NCBI GenBank assembly: GCA_001311545.1
Contig: BBBL01000071.1
Coordinates: 1-7,498 of the forward strand
DNA from: Thermus kawarayensis JCM 12314
Lineage (GTDB): Bacteria > Deinococcota > Deinococci > Deinococcales > Thermaceae
Length of the DNA: 7,498 bases
Reading direction: 5' to 3'
A model generated the notes under the pieces. The model was not told the DNA's origin. It was given only the letters and a program-made list of their open reading frames with translations, and ran no database searches. This document shows positions 7,291 through 7,498 of this stretch, piece after piece; position 1 is the stretch's first letter; the number at the start of each line of letters is the position of its first letter. A program made the translations under genes and the position numbers.

Positions 7291-7498
7291 ATGAAAGCCG
7301 TGGTGATGGAAGCCAGAGGCGGCCCCGAGGTCCTCAAGCTGGCCGAGGTGTCCACCCCGGAACCCGGCCCCAAGGAGGTGCGCATCCGGGTCAAGGCCGC
7401 GGCCCTAAACCACCTGGACGTGTGGGTGCGCAAAGGCGTGGCGAGCCCCAGGCTTCCCCTGCCCCACATCCTGGGGGCGGACGCCAGCGGGGTGGTGG
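7291..7498 (+). CDS. MDR-family zinc-type alcohol dehydrogenase / quinone oxidoreductase-like protein, N-terminal part
   Basis: 69 codons are visible before the window ends. The protein starts MKAVVMEARGGPEVLKLAEV and continues with PEPGPKEVRIRVKAAALN, the GroES-like fold that opens medium-chain dehydrogenases/reductases. GADASGVV (62-69) matches the conserved G-x-D-x-x-G-x-V segment. At the place where zinc alcohol dehydrogenases carry the catalytic Cys, the sequence is LNHLDVW (39-45), with Asn. That is the pattern of quinone oxidoreductase-like members, so a classic catalytic zinc site is doubtful. The Rossmann NAD(P) domain and any structural-zinc Cys cluster are outside the window. The gene is transcribed away from the transporter operon, 118 nt from it; a functional link is not evident. 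The closest match I remember is a Thermus thermophilus 'alcohol dehydrogenase' of this type. Confidence 0.85.
   Translation, partial: MKAVVMEARGGPEVLKLAEVSTPEPGPKEVRIRVKAAALNHLDVWVRKGVASPRLPLPHILGADASGVV

Overview
The window looks like chromosomal DNA of a Thermus species (Deinococcota). It is very GC-rich, most codons end in G or C, intergenic gaps are short, and the encoded proteins match what I remember of Thermus acetoin-utilisation proteins, family-5 solute transporters and an MDR dehydrogenase. The genus is an inference from recall; no database search was run.

Layout. Positions 1-867 (minus strand) hold the start of an AcuC-type deacetylase gene and the complete gene for AcuB, a CBS-CBS-ACT regulator. 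The two overlap by 7 nt and are probably expressed from a leaderless promoter at 874-879. Positions 868-969 are intergenic and carry two strong hairpins that probably end the upstream operon. Positions 970-7172 (minus strand) are a five-gene ABC importer operon of the Dpp/Opp (family 5) type. In transcription order it encodes a periplasmic binding protein, two permeases and two ATPases. Positions 7173-7290 form a compact divergent promoter region with back-to-back -35 boxes and nested inverted repeats. From 7291 (plus strand) an MDR-family (zinc alcohol dehydrogenase/quinone oxidoreductase-like) gene begins and runs out of the window.

How the genes work together. The binding protein captures a solute outside the membrane, the two permeases form the channel, and the two ATPases drive uptake. 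The solute could be a peptide, but related systems in other thermophiles carry oligosaccharides, so the substrate is left open. AcuC and AcuB are a separate unit, probably controlling acetate/acetoin metabolism through protein deacetylation and nucleotide sensing.

Caveats. Three of the five transporter genes are broken by seven single-base frameshifts in total: two in the binding protein, three in permease 2 and two in ATPase 2. Most lie in or beside short G/C runs, and every family motif is intact on both sides, so I favour sequence errors over real decay. No mobile element, CRISPR array, RNA gene or clearly novel system was seen. The most interesting points are an extra membrane block of about 80 residues in permease 2, a sharp codon-usage difference between the ATPase pair and the rest of the operon, and the nested dyads around the operon promoter.
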